The notes beneath the pieces are model-generated. The model was not told the DNA's origin, searched no databases, and saw nothing but the letters and a program-made list of their open reading frames with translations. Shown here piece by piece: positions 8,496 to 8,614 of a stretch of 8,614 nt of DNA. Origin of the DNA: Pseudomonadota bacterium (GTDB lineage Bacteria; Pseudomonadota; Gammaproteobacteria; SZUA-229); contig DAOVJH010000039.1 in assembly GCA_030673345.1 (NCBI GenBank), forward strand, positions 1 to 8,614, given 5' to 3'. A program made the position numbers and the translations under genes. Every line of letters starts with the position of its first letter. Positions within the stretch are counted from its first letter, which is position 1.

Positions 8496-8614
8496 ATGCT
8501 GAAACATCTATACATCAGAAACTTCGCCATCATCGATGAGCTCGAACTGGACTTTAATTCCGGCATGACAGCGCTCACCGGAGAGACCGGTGCTGGTAAA
8601 TCTATTTTACTGGG
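8496..8614 (+). CDS. recN: DNA repair protein RecN, partial: first 39 residues
   Basis: SMC-like ATPase of recombinational double-strand-break repair; only the N-terminus is in the window. It begins [20 protein letters not shown], the typical RecN/SMC opening, and contains the Walker A GETGAGKS at residues 29-36. The full protein is about 550 residues, so over 90% lies beyond the right edge and no downstream defect can be excluded. It starts 29 bp after nadK with no promoter-like element, Shine-Dalgarno or LexA-type CTG-N10-CAG box in the gap, so co-transcription with nadK is likely. Confidence 0.95.
   Translation, partial: MLKHLYIRNFAIIDELELDFNSGMTALTGETGAGKSILL

Overview
The window reads as core chromosome of a mid-GC gammaproteobacterium. 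The evidence is the close protein similarity of its PyrG, ZapE, PncC, MutS, NadK and RecN to the gammaproteobacterial versions as I remember them, and the nadK-recN order shared with enterobacteria. A circularly permuted GTPase of the YlqF/RbgA type, which to my recollection E. coli lacks, and a GTAGGAGCGG-type palindrome argue against an enteric host. I cannot name the genus.

Layout, left to right. Positions 1-1173 (minus) hold the first 391 codons of CTP synthase (pyrG), cut by the window edge. A 270-bp divergent spacer with a plausible pyrG promoter follows. Positions 1444-2559 (plus) encode the AAA+ cell-division ATPase ZapE, followed after 7 bp by an uncharacterised 74-residue protein and then by a small single-span membrane protein (about 2951-3133). 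The convergent spacer 3134-3333 has no credible gene but carries three hairpin-forming palindromes in a row. Positions 3334-4772 (minus) encode the YlqF/RbgA-type ribosome-assembly GTPase and, upstream of it on the same strand, the NMN amidase PncC. Across an 89-bp divergent spacer is mutS (4862-7453, plus). A 32-bp-armed inverted repeat resembling a REP doublet separates mutS from nadK (7594-8466). recN begins 29 bp after nadK and runs off the right edge after 39 codons.

Functionally this is a housekeeping stretch: nucleotide supply (pyrG), division (zapE), ribosome assembly (ylqF/rbgA), pyridine-nucleotide metabolism (pncC, nadK) and DNA repair (mutS, recN). I see no transposase, phage gene, CRISPR array, tRNA, rRNA, toxin-antitoxin pair or defence system, and all recognisable genes look intact apart from the two cut by the window ends. 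The parts least explained by known genes are the two small proteins downstream of zapE and the palindromic elements in the spacers.
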